From the NCBI GenBank assembly GCA_038040485.1, contig JBBPIE010000037.1, positions 1-64,000 on the forward strand: a stretch of DNA of 64,000 nucleotides, read 5' to 3'. The notes below the pieces were generated by a model, which worked only from the letters and a program-made list of their open reading frames with translations, was not told where the DNA came from and searched no databases. The position numbers and the translations under genes are program-made. Origin of the DNA: Onstottus_B arcticum (GTDB taxonomy: Bacteria; Acidobacteriota; Blastocatellia; UBA7656). This document shows positions 36,202-45,800 of the stretch, piece by piece (the stretch's first letter is position 1; every line of letters starts with the position of its first letter).

Positions 36202-36540
36202 ATCCGCAGAGCCGAATCTAATGAGCAAAGTGAAGCGCGGGCAAGGTAAATATCGTCCCCTTCTGGCTCAGGACAAGAGCTTCGAAGATAAATGCCAGGC
36301 TCCCTCCTCTTGATCAGTTCGAAGCCATACGCGGTGACGTGCGAGTATCCTAGGGCACCGCTGCCAGAGTGACCGATCGCACCAAATCTGCTCGAAAACC
36401 GCTAGACACTACCTGCAGTTTGCTATAACCTTTGGGCCTTCGCGGGAAGGCGGGTTCGGCCGCATGCATCGCACACACACTCAACCCGCGAGTGACCTAA
36501 CTACCGTTTACAACCGCGTCTTGCAGGAAGGTCTGCGGTC
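36202..36540. other. Intergenic region before the first TIR gene
   Basis: No supported gene in 339 bp. TATAAC at 36424-36429 with TAGACA/CTAGAC 15-16 bp upstream could be the promoter of the TIR-TPR gene; a G/C-rich inverted segment (CCTTCGCGGGAAGG) follows. Confidence 0.4.
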
Positions 36541-39483
36541 ATGCGTGATCAGGTCTTCATAAGCTATAGCCACGAAGATCAGCGGTGGCTTGAGAAACTG
36601 CACACCCACCTGAAGCCGTTCGAGCGCACTCACAAAGTTCAGTTTTGGGACGACACCAAGATAAAAGCCGGCGCCAAGTGGCTCGACGAAATCCAGAAGG
36701 CGCTCGCCTCCGCAAAAGTTGCGGTGTTGCTGGTCAGCCCTAACTTCCTCGCGTCGGACTTCGCCGCCGAACATGAGTTGCCGCGTCTTTTTGAGGCTGC
36801 CGAAAAAGACGGGCTCACCATCCTCTGGGTAGCCGTGAGCGCGTGCGCTTACAGCGAAACCGACATAAGGAACTACGAGGCCGCAAACGACCCGGCGCGG
36901 CCGCTCGATAGCCTTAGCCCCGCTAAGCTGAATAGAGAGTTGGTTAAGATTTGCGAAACGGTCAAGCAAGCTCTCGAGCCCTCCTTGCCTGCGGGCCGGC
37001 CAGTGTCCCTCGCGGCTGGAGCGGGCGGAGGGACGGCTGTTGCAAGGACGCCGCAACCAAGACGAACCAGACGAGCCGAAGAGCGGCAGGAGACGAGCGC
37101 CACCACCCCCGCAACAACGCAAGTTCAGCAAGGGCTTGAGAAGACCGCGCCCAAATACCGGACCAGGTCGAAGGTTCTTCTCGCCGCTGCCGTTATGATC
37201 GTCACGGCTGTCGCGGCACTTGCGATCTTATCCGGTTTGATCCTGACTACCTCGACGACCGTCGTCGTGCACGCTCACGACGCGCACGACCAGCCGCTTA
37301 GAGGAGTCAAACTGGGAACAAGAGGCGTCAATTCCACAAGTCAGCCAACCGACGGCGCTGGCAACACCACGCTGAAATTCCCCCGAACGATCAAACCCGA
37401 CCAAGAGGTCTTTCTCGTCGCAGAACAGGAGACGCCCTCGTCGCTCATCATAGTCTCGCCCTGGAAAGGCCGGGTTAAGGTGAAGCGCCTGGGTGGCGAC
37501 CCGTTGGATTTCGATGAGGTGGTGCTGATACCGCTTGGCGATAAGGCAGCGTTGCAGACAAACCTGGTCCGCAGAGCGCTCGCATCCAAGGTCAACGCTG
37601 CAAGTGCCCCGAAGACGCCCAGCGAGAAGCTAACCCCCGAGGGCCGCCAGGCCGCACTGTCGAAAGTGGCCCAGGAGCACAGTTACAACCCGGACGAAAT
37701 GTATAAGGAAATATTGGCGCTTGATAAATCAGAAGACGCGTTGGATCGAGGACTGGCAGCCCAACTCAAAGGAGACTATGCCGAAGAAAAGAAGATTCTG
37801 GGAGAACTGCTCCAGCAAGTGGAAGCGGGGGCGAGTCTTGGCGGGCTAAGAGTCCCGCTTGCAGCATTCTTTCTTGGCGCGGGTGCGCTCGGCGGCCACC
37901 TCAGCCAACAGGAGCAAGCACGGATCACCGATGCAGCTTTCTTCCTCGGCCAGGCATTGTACGAGGTAGCGGAGTACACAGAGGCGGCCGAGGCATTTCG
38001 GAAGGCAATAGCAATCCGGCCGAATGACAGCGATATTCTCAACAGCCTTGGGTTGGCTTTATACGAGGCCGGTGACTATTCAGAGTGCGAAGAGGTATTC
38101 AAACGGTCATTGGACATTAGGGAGAGCGACCTGGGACCGAATCATCCCGATGTTGCTCTAGGCCTCAACAATCTAGCCGAAGTTTATCGAAAGCAAGCCA
38201 AGTACGCCGAGTCGGAACGCCTTAACCAGCGGGCATTGGAAATCAGACGCAACTCCGAGGCACCGGACCCGCTGGCTGTCTCCGAGAGCCTGAATAATCT
38301 TGCAGCCGTCTATTCCGATGAAGGCAAGTACAAAGAAGCGGCGCCGTTGTACGAGGAGTCGCTGAAGATCTTCGAAGCGCATCTGAAGAGCAACGATCCC
38401 GATCTTGCCAAGAGCCTCAGCAATCTTGCATCGCTGTACCGCATTCTGGGCAAGTACTCAGAAGCCGAGGCCCTTTTCGAGCGATCCTTGGGGATCATCA
38501 ATCAGTTCCCTGACGCTGAAGCTTCCGATGGCGACATCTGGCTGAATCTCGGCAGGCTGTATAGCGACCAAGCCAAATACGATAAGGCCGAAGCGTTGTA
38601 CGAGCGCACCCAAAAACTCCTGAACGAATATTCCCCGCCCGACCAGGGCAGGCTTGCGGATACCCTCGCCTCTCTCGGCGGACTCTATCTCCGACAGGGC
38701 CGATACGCCGAGGCACGCCAGCGACTGAACGAGGCGTTTGCAATACGGAGCGCGAGACTGTCACTCGACCACCCCATTATCGCCGGCATCCTTTTGAGCC
38801 TCGGTATGTTGGACCGCATCGAGGGCAGATACTCGGACGCGGAGCCGCGCTTAGACCAGGCGCGTCAAGTCTTGGAGAAAAACTTTGGGCCCGAGGACTC
38901 CAGGGTCGCATCGGGTCTCAACGAGCTCGGCAAGCTTTATTTTCGACAGGGAAGATATTCGGAAGCGGAACCGCTTTACGAGCACTCACGTCAAATATGG
39001 GAAACCTCGCTAGGCTCGGAGCATCCCTCGATCGCCGGCATCATCAATAACCTGGCGGAACTGCGCAGGGCGCAAACGAAATATTCGGAAGCCGAGCAGT
39101 TGTCCGCGCAATCCCTGGCTTTGAGCGAGAAGGCTTTCGGCCCGGATCATCCGGATGTAGCGGAGAGCCTTCGCGGTCTGGCGGAGGCATACAGCGGCCA
39201 AGGCAGGTACGTTGAAGCCGAGCAGCTTTTCAAGCGCGCTCTGCGGATTGTAGAGAAGAAATTGGGGCTAAAGCACAATCGCGCGGCGCTCATACTCAAC
39301 GGCTTGGGGCTGGTTCACGTTCGCCAACGCGAATACCAAAAAGCGGAGGTTACGTACAAGCGGGCTGAGGCGATTTTTGAAAACGCGTTTGGCTCAAGTC
39401 ATCCCGACGTGGCTATGGTACGCGATGAACTCGCCGAACTGCGCCGGCTTCGGAGCGAGGGCCGGCGCAAACCTGTTTCTTGA
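36541..39483 (+). CDS. TIR domain - transmembrane - TPR repeat protein
   Basis: 980 residues. An N-terminal TIR domain (about 3-150) begins DQVFISYSHEDQRWLEKLH, with KAGAKWLDEIQKAL, AKVAVLLVSPNFLAS and a glutamate-containing AAEHELPRL segment at the position of the catalytic Glu of NAD-cleaving TIRs. A basic/Ala-rich linker follows. One transmembrane helix lies near 211-237 (LLAAAVMIVTAVAALAILSG), then a small beta domain resembling carboxypeptidase-regulatory folds (238-320). From about 450 to the end run a dozen kinesin-light-chain-type TPRs (NHPDVALGLNNLAEVYRKQ; SEAEPLYEHSRQIWETSLG). TIR is predicted cytoplasmic and the TPRs exported. The TIR is paralogous to that of the gene at 49177. A signalling or immune role is inferred. 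Confidence 0.85.
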   Translation: MRDQVFISYSHEDQRWLEKLHTHLKPFERTHKVQFWDDTKIKAGAKWLDEIQKALASAKVAVLLVSPNFLASDFAAEHELPRLFEAAEKDGLTILWVAVSACAYSETDIRNYEAANDPARPLDSLSPAKLNRELVKICETVKQALEPSLPAGRPVSLAAGAGGGTAVARTPQPRRTRRAEERQETSATTPATTQVQQGLEKTAPKYRTRSKVLLAAAVMIVTAVAALAILSGLILTTSTTVVVHAHDAHDQPLRGVKLGTRGVNSTSQPTDGAGNTTLKFPRTIKPDQEVFLVAEQETPSSLIIVSPWKGRVKVKRLGGDPLDFDEVVLIPLGDKAALQTNLVRRALASKVNAASAPKTPSEKLTPEGRQAALSKVAQEHSYNPDEMYKEILALDKSEDALDRGLAAQLKGDYAEEKKILGELLQQVEAGASLGGLRVPLAAFFLGAGALGGHLSQQEQARITDAAFFLGQALYEVAEYTEAAEAFRKAIAIRPNDSDILNSLGLALYEAGDYSECEEVFKRSLDIRESDLGPNHPDVALGLNNLAEVYRKQAKYAESERLNQRALEIRRNSEAPDPLAVSESLNNLAAVYSDEGKYKEAAPLYEESLKIFEAHLKSNDPDLAKSLSNLASLYRILGKYSEAEALFERSLGIINQFPDAEASDGDIWLNLGRLYSDQAKYDKAEALYERTQKLLNEYSPPDQGRLADTLASLGGLYLRQGRYAEARQRLNEAFAIRSARLSLDHPIIAGILLSLGMLDRIEGRYSDAEPRLDQARQVLEKNFGPEDSRVASGLNELGKLYFRQGRYSEAEPLYEHSRQIWETSLGSEHPSIAGIINNLAELRRAQTKYSEAEQLSAQSLALSEKAFGPDHPDVAESLRGLAEAYSGQGRYVEAEQLFKRALRIVEKKLGLKHNRAALILNGLGLVHVRQREYQKAEVTYKRAEAIFENAFGSSHPDVAMVRDELAELRRLRSEGRRKPVS

Positions 39484-39581
39484 AGTACATGGTGACTTGT
39501 CGGCCGGCGTTTCCTAGCCTGAGGCGTATCACACATAGCGCGCCGGCCAGATTCCTCAGCGGCTCTCGAAGAGAAAGCAAA

Positions 39582-40208
39582 ATGGTAGTCTCAAGAACTC
39601 ACACGAGGCAGTTGTTCAGTTTTGCGGCAGCGGTTCTGCTTTCCGCTGCTCTAGCGTTCATCTCCTTTGCGTCTTCATTCCCTAACGAGGATGTTTCGTC
39701 CGAGGATGAGTACTACGTAGACCTCGCCGTTCTCCAACGTACCGGAGTGCTAAAGGTTGTTAAAGGCGGAGTAAAGGTTAACGGCAATCCGGCGAAGACC
39801 GGGCACACCATCCTCAGCAACGACAAGATTGTGACGGACCCAGACGCAATTGCGGAGGTGGATCTCGCTCCGCTGGGACGCATAACGATTCGCGAGGGAA
39901 CGACCGTAACCCTGGACTTGAGCGTATCGGTACACGTGAAATCCGAGTGCGCTCGCACAAGAATCGAGGTCTTCAGCGGACACGTCGAGGTTGAGTCGCC
40001 GGAGAAGGAAACCCTGGGGCCGGGCAAAGCCAAAAGGTACGGCGGTTCGGTCCAAGCGACCTCGCGGGTTGCGGTGTTTGAGATCCGTTGTCTCAGCGGG
40101 CGGCTCGGAGCTTTCGGGCGGGCAGGAGCAGGCATTCTTGCAGCGGCACTAGACGGAGACGCACCCGGTCCCGTACTTGCGCAAGAACCTAGTCCAGTGT
40201 TGCCTTGA
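39582..40208 (+). CDS. FecR-domain-like secreted protein
   Basis: 208 residues from ATG 39582. Signal peptide (QLFSFAAAVLLSAALAFISF). The core (about 45-150) looks like a FecR-type beta domain: VLKVVKGGVKVNGNP, GHTILSNDKIVTDPDAIAEV and LGRITIREGTTVTLD, then GHVEVES. FecR proteins in iron signalling sense TonB receptors, but stand-alone FecR-like domains are widespread in secreted proteins, so that pathway should not be assumed. It lies 98 bp behind the TIR-TPR gene, and the frame runs back to a TTG that overlaps the TIR-TPR stop, so the two are probably co-transcribed. Confidence 0.65.
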   Translation: MVVSRTHTRQLFSFAAAVLLSAALAFISFASSFPNEDVSSEDEYYVDLAVLQRTGVLKVVKGGVKVNGNPAKTGHTILSNDKIVTDPDAIAEVDLAPLGRITIREGTTVTLDLSVSVHVKSECARTRIEVFSGHVEVESPEKETLGPGKAKRYGGSVQATSRVAVFEIRCLSGRLGAFGRAGAGILAAALDGDAPGPVLAQEPSPVLP

Positions 40209-40238
40209 TACGGATATCGGGAAGTTGTCGTCCTCGCG

Positions 40239-40688
40239 TTAGCGCTCTTTGCTCTTTTCTTCCTTCTGCTGGTGCACGTTGACCCAGATTGCGTTCTCCC
40301 GTGAGATCAGCGACTCAACTCGATCCACAAACAGCGCTAGCTTATCCGGCGCCGCTGCATATGCACCAATCTCGGCCTCGTAGAAATACCTTTCCTGCTT
40401 GAGCGTCTCGGCGATCTGGCGGAAATTCATCCAGTTCTCCTGGAACTTGAAGGCCTTCAGCGCCGACGTGCCGATGGCCAGCAGCACCGACAGTCCCGCC
40501 GCCGCCCACCTGAAGTAGTCTGTCTGGTTCGTAGAAACAACCAGCACCGGCATGACCGCCGAAATGATAATCACGCTCCATTGAAACCGGTTGTACATCC
40601 TCTTATTGGTTGTGGCCTGCGATTCGTAATATCCAATCGCCGGCCGGTAGCGTTCATTCAAATACTCCTCGAACTTCTCGTCGGTCAT
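40239..40688 (-). CDS. DUF4231 (SLATT-like) two-transmembrane protein
   Basis: 149 residues from ATG 40688, which follows GGAGG. It matches DUF4231, a member of the SLATT-type two-helix membrane group: an N-terminal helix (DEKFEEYLNERYRPAIGYYE), YNRFQWSVIIISAVMPVLVV as TM1, FRWAAAGLSVLLAIGTSALK as TM2, then a long helical C-terminus (MNFRQIAETLKQERYFYEAE). SLATT proteins are predicted pore-forming effectors in nucleotide-signal conflict systems (established as a prediction; not shown for this protein). A strong promoter lies at 40822-40850. Divergent to it is the TIR gene at 41356. A second, frameshifted copy is at 48465-48900. Confidence 0.82.
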   Translation of the reverse strand: MTDEKFEEYLNERYRPAIGYYESQATTNKRMYNRFQWSVIIISAVMPVLVVSTNQTDYFRWAAAGLSVLLAIGTSALKAFKFQENWMNFRQIAETLKQERYFYEAEIGAYAAAPDKLALFVDRVESLISRENAIWVNVHQQKEEKSKER

Positions 40689-40821
40689 CACGTCCTCCAG
40701 TCCTGCGCGTTGTGATTGACGGCCGGTCTCCCTCAGTTGGATCAACCAGGTTTCGAAATCGTGAAACCGGAGCGGGTCTCTGCGCGCAACCTGACCGGTT
40801 AGACGCTCGTCAAGCCGGCCA

Positions 40822-40850
40822 ACTCTAAACGGCGAGGCTGTTGGTGTCAA
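40822..40850 (-). promoter_or_regulatory. Promoter of the DUF4231 gene, conserved in both copies
   Basis: On the minus strand TTGACA (40845-40850) and TAGAGT (40822-40827) are 17 bp apart, with a 5' leader of roughly 125 bp. The second DUF4231 copy has the identical hexamers and spacing at 49045-49073, although much of the spacer differs. Confidence 0.65.
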
Positions 40851-41054
40851 TTGTGAGAGGACTGCCCGTCACCTTGGGGCGGCGACGCACACCGGCGCTG
40901 TTGAACCGCGCGAAACCGAGAAACGAGATAGAAGCCGGACGCCGTCCGATTCGCTCAAAGGGAACTCCGCGCCTTGGCAGCGAAAAGTGGACGGCAGTGC
41001 CGCTTACGATCTTCCTGTAACCAACTCATCGCAACGACTGAGACGCTGTTGAAG

Positions 41055-41174
41055 GGTAGTGGGTCAGTTTGAGGACGTAGCATAGACTTTAGTCTGTGTC
41101 TCCAACCGGATAGACGCGATGATCATCGGACACAGACTAAAGTCTATGCTACGTCCTCAAACTGACCCGCTACC
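41055..41174. repeat. MITE-like element with 46-bp terminal inverted repeats
   Basis: Left arm 41055-41100 and right arm 41129-41174 are inverted copies with a single mismatch, enclosing 28 bp. There is no coding capacity. A related single arm lies at 54-92. It sits between the divergent DUF4231 and TIR genes. A non-autonomous mobile element or a palindromic intergenic repeat is the likely identity; no target-site duplication is obvious. Confidence 0.8.
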
Positions 41175-41355
41175 TGTCGAGGGCGTCGCTTGCAATTCCA
41201 TCGAGAAGGGTTACAATCGTTTCACTTTTAGGTCCGGACTTGGTGGCCAAATCTCTGTCAACCTGCACTCCGGAACGAATGCGTTGGATCCTCCGTCGGC
41301 TTTCAGTTCGTGTGGGTGAGTGAGGGGGTTCCTTTGAGTCGGTGAGGAGGCTGAA

Positions 41356-42849
41356 ATGAGTTATGAAGACGAAATATTCATCAGCTACGCTCACATCGAC
41401 GACGAAGCTCTTGCTGAAGGCCAAAAGGGCTGGGTCGAGTTGCTTGATGAGAGGTTGCGGAAGCGCCTGGCGCAGCTTCTAGGCGAACCGGCGAAGATAT
41501 GGCGCGATCCAAAGTTGCAAGGCAACGATGAGTTCTCCGAAGTCCTGGTGAAAAGGGTCTCGAAGGTCGCTCTCCTGGTTTCGATCCTGTCGCCTCGCTA
41601 TCTGAAGTCCGAGTGGTGTCTCAGAGAACTCGATGAGTTTTGCCGTAACGCTGCGTCCCAGGGAGGTCTGACTGTAGACGGCAAATCGCGTGTCTTCAAG
41701 GTGGTCAAGACCTTTACTCCGCGCAACGCTCATCCGAAGCAACTGCATGGCTTGCTGGGCTACGAGTTCTACGAATATGACGAGGTCTCGGAGCGAGCCC
41801 GAGAGTTCAGACCTGAGATCGATCCCAACCGCGATGCCAGGTATTGGGAAAAACTGGAAGACCTGGCGTGGGACATCAAACAACAGATCGAAAGGCTGCA
41901 CAGCTACGAAGATTCAGGAGCAGTAACGTCAGTCGATTCATCCACGCCCGCCATCTATTTGGCAGAAACAACCTCCGACCTGAGTGAGCAGCGCGACAAG
42001 ATCAAACGCGAACTACAACAACGCGGGCATCTGGTGCTGCCCGACAAGGAACTTCCGTTGAGAGGCCCTGCGATTCAAGAAGCCGTTCGCGAGTATCTCA
42101 AGCGGAGCCGTCTTTCGGTGCACCTGGTTGGCGAGTATTACGGCATCATTCCCGAGATGGAGAGCGAGCGTTCCATCATTCGCTTGCAAGAGGAGATGGC
42201 GGTCGAGCGCGGTGATGATGCCGAGTTCTCAAGGTTGGTGTGGCTGCCTCCGGGCCTCCAGCCTAAGGACGAACGCCAGCAAAAGTTTGTCGCTGAGTTG
42301 CAGAACGGCTTCACTTCGCATAACGGTTCGGAGCTGCTCCAGGTCAAACTCGAAGACCTCAAGACCATCATTCAGACGAAACTCGCTCAGAAGCCGAAGC
42401 CCGAGCCGATCCCGAGTGAAGCGGGTGGCGCAGCCCGTCTTTATTTGATCTGCGACCAGCAGGACGTTGATGCGGTCGAGCCGCTGCAGAACCATCTGTT
42501 CGAAAGAGGTTTTGAAGTAACACTGCCGCTGCTTGACGGAAGCGAGGCCGAGGTCTTGCAGGACCACAAAGAGAATCTGCTGCTCTGCGATGCGCTGCTG
42601 ATTTTCCAGGGTCGAGCGAGCGAAGGCTGGCTGCGGATGAAGCTGCGCGAATTGCTGAAGCTCCCGGGTTATGGACGGACGGCCCCACTTCTCGCCAAAG
42701 GGGTTTACATCGGCGCGCCGGAGTCTCAATCGAAGGACCGATTCAAGACGCTAGAAGCCCTGGTCATCAAGAGCTACACCGAATTCGAGGCTGGCTCGTT
42801 GGAGTCATTTCTCGCGCGGATCAACAAAGAGAAAGGAGGGTCGCGATGA
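41356..42849 (+). CDS. TIR domain protein with DUF4062-like and second TIR-like domains
   Basis: 497 residues; GAGGAGG precedes the ATG. An N-terminal TIR domain (about 4-130) shows DEIFISYAHIDDEAL, IWRDPKLQGNDEFSE, VALLVSILSPRYLKSEW and a WCLRELDEF segment with the expected catalytic glutamate. A middle domain (about 195-330) begins AIYLAETTSDLSEQRDKIK and resembles DUF4062/TIR-like modules (LPDKELPLRGPAIQEAV; SRLSVHLVGEYYG). A third Rossmann-like module (about 365-490) begins ARLYLICDQQDVDAV and resembles a divergent TIR without an obvious catalytic site. The stop overlaps the next start as ATGA, so it is translationally coupled to the STAND-WD40 gene. It is predicted to be the effector of a STAND-controlled system. 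Confidence 0.85.
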   Translation: MSYEDEIFISYAHIDDEALAEGQKGWVELLDERLRKRLAQLLGEPAKIWRDPKLQGNDEFSEVLVKRVSKVALLVSILSPRYLKSEWCLRELDEFCRNAASQGGLTVDGKSRVFKVVKTFTPRNAHPKQLHGLLGYEFYEYDEVSERAREFRPEIDPNRDARYWEKLEDLAWDIKQQIERLHSYEDSGAVTSVDSSTPAIYLAETTSDLSEQRDKIKRELQQRGHLVLPDKELPLRGPAIQEAVREYLKRSRLSVHLVGEYYGIIPEMESERSIIRLQEEMAVERGDDAEFSRLVWLPPGLQPKDERQQKFVAELQNGFTSHNGSELLQVKLEDLKTIIQTKLAQKPKPEPIPSEAGGAARLYLICDQQDVDAVEPLQNHLFERGFEVTLPLLDGSEAEVLQDHKENLLLCDALLIFQGRASEGWLRMKLRELLKLPGYGRTAPLLAKGVYIGAPESQSKDRFKTLEALVIKSYTEFEAGSLESFLARINKEKGGSR

Positions 42850-45800
42850 GCATGGAACTCACCGAAGCCTCTGCGGAAATCGGAACGCCCACCAACCCCT
42901 TTCCCGGCCTGCGGCCGTTTGACTTTGAGGAGAGCCATCTCTTCTTTGGGCGCGACGGCCAAAGCGAACAGTTGATCAGCAAGCTCGGCCGCACGCGTTT
43001 CCTGGCGGTCGTCGGCACTTCGGGCAGCGGCAAATCCTCGCTTGTGCGCGCGGGACTTTTGCCCGCGCTGTTGGGCGGATTCATGCCGAGCGCCGGTTCG
43101 GGCTGGCGGGTTGCGATCGTGCGCCCCGGCAACGACCCGGTTGGCAATCTGGCGCGAGCTCTGAACGCTCCCGAAGTGTTCGGCTCGGAGATCGAAGAGA
43201 ACGTTGGAATTCAGAACGCGATCACCGACGCAAATTTGCGGCGGGGCAGTCGCGGCCTCGTTGAAGCCGTGCGCCAAAACGCTATGCCCCAAAACGAAAA
43301 CCTGCTCGTCCTCGTCGACCAGTTCGAGGAGTTGTTCCGCTTTGCGCGCGAGGCATCACGCAAAACCAAAGACGAGAGCGAACGCTACCAGAACGACGCG
43401 GCAGCCTTCGTCAAGCTGTTGCTCGAAGCCCACAGTCAGCGCGAGGCTAACATCTACGTTGTGCTGACAATGCGTTCCGATTTTCTGGGTGATTGCGCCC
43501 AGTTCTGGGATTTGCCCGAAACGGTCAACGAAAGCCAGTACCTGACCCCGCGCCTGACCCGCGATCAACTCCGCGAGGCAATTACCGGCCCCACCGCCGT
43601 AGGCGGAGGCGAGATCACACAGCGTTTGGTCAATCGGCTGCTGAACGATGTCGGTGACAACCAGGACCAGTTGCCCGTGTTGCAGCACCTGCTGATGCGT
43701 GCCTGGGATGAGTGGAAAGAGAAGCGCCTTGAGGTCGAAGTCAAACAGGGAGAAGGGACAGTTAGAAGGCCGCACAGAGAAGTGCATGAGGGCGAAGCGA
43801 TTGATCTGTGCTGCTACGAAGCTGTGGGCGGAATGGCCGAAGCGCTCTCTCGTCACGCGGACGAAGCATTCAACGAATTGCCTGATGACCGTCACCGCGA
43901 AGTGACCGAGAAGGTCTTCAAGGCCTTGACCGAAAAGGGTCCGGACAACCGCGAAATTCGCCGCCCGATCATGCTGGGTGAGATCTGCGCGGTAACCCAC
44001 TCCGCCCTAGCTGAAGTCGTCACCGTCGTCGATACCTTTCGTTTACCGGGAAGATCATTCCTGATGCCGCCTGCCGCCGTTGCATTGAACTCCGAATCGT
44101 TGATTGACATCTCGCATGAGAGTTTGATCCGCGGCTGGGAGCGACTGAGAAACTGGGTGGAAGAGGAAGCGCGATCGGCACGGATTTATCGCAGGTTGGC
44201 TGAGACTGCAGTGCTGTACGAGGCCGGAGAGGCTGCTCTTTGGGGCGACCCCGATTTGCAAATGGCTCTCAACTGGCACGATCACATTGAGCCTAACAAA
44301 GCTTGGGCCCAACGTTATCATCCCGCGTTTGAGGCCGCGATCGAATTCTTGGAGAAGAGCAAGCAACAACAGTTTGAAGAGATCGCGGAACGAGACAGTG
44401 AACAGAGGGAGAAGATCGAGCAGGCAGAGGCACTGGCCGAAGCGCGGCGCCGGGAGCTCGAGGTGAAGGCGCGATCAGCGTCTCGTCTGCGCCGCCTCGC
44501 AGCAGCGCTGGTTGTCGCTGCGGTTCTCGCGTTAGTTGCCGCGGCAATTGCTTTCTCAGGCTATCGCCGGGCCAATGATGCAAAACGACAGGCGGAAGAC
44601 CAACGCCGGTTGGCTAATACTACGACCTATGTTGCAAATATGAACCTGGCACGTTCTGAGTTTGATAGCGGCAATGCACCAAGAGGATATGATTTGCTGA
44701 ATTCTTACTTACCCCCCACTGGAGCTAGTCCTGGAGAAGATTTGCGGAGCTTTTATTGGTATTACTTATGGCGCGAGAGACACAATGAGAAAGACACGCT
44801 GGGAGGCCACGCGAATACTGTCGAGTCAGTCGCGTTTTCGCCCGACGGACGTATGCTGGCTTCGGCGAGTGCTGACCACACGGTCAAGCTATGGGACGTA
44901 GAGAATCGGCAGGAGATCATTACGCTCGAAGGGCTAAGTGATACGGTCTTTTCAGTAGCGTTTTCGCCCGACGGAAACTCGTTGGCTTCGGGGAGCGGTG
45001 ACGGAATGGTGAAGCTGTGGGACGTGAAGAGTCGGCACGAGATCAAGACGCTGGAGGGGCACAGGGCCTTTGTCTCCTCAGTCGCATTTTCGCCCAACGG
45101 GCGGATACTGGCCTCGGCGAGCGGTGACTGGACAGTGAAGCTATGGGACATGGAGACGCGGCAGGAGATCAAGGCGCTTTATGGGCACAGTAGGTACCTG
45201 CGGTCAGTGGCGTTTTCGCCTAACGGGCGGACTATTGCCTCGGCCGGTGATGACAACACGGTGAAACTTTGGGACGCACAGAGCCGACAGGAGATCAAGA
45301 CGCTCGCAGGGCACCGCGATCATGTCCAGTCAGTGGCGTTTTCGCCAGACGGGCGGACGCTGGCTTCGGCGAGTTCTGACCATACGGTGAAGCTATGGGA
45401 CGTGGAGAGTCGAAAGGAGATCAAGACGCTCGCAGGGCACAAGGAGGCTGTCACATCGCTAGCATTTTCGCCCGACGGGCAGACGCTTGCCTCGGCGAGT
45501 TATGACCGGACGGTGAAGCTGTGGGACGTGGAGAGTCGGCGGGAGATCAAGACGCTCGCCGGGCACAAGTTTGCTGTCTTGTCGGTGGCGTTTTCGCCCG
45601 ACGGGCGGACACTGGCCTCGGCCAGCGAAGACCAGATGGTGAAGCTGTGGGACGTGCAGAGCCGACAGACGCTCGCAGGGCACAAGCTTGCTGTCGAGTC
45701 AGTTGTGTTTTCGCCCGACGGGCATACGCTGGCCTCGGCGAGTGCTGATCATACGGTGAAGCTGTGGGACGTGCAGAGCCGGCAGGAGATCAAGACGCTT

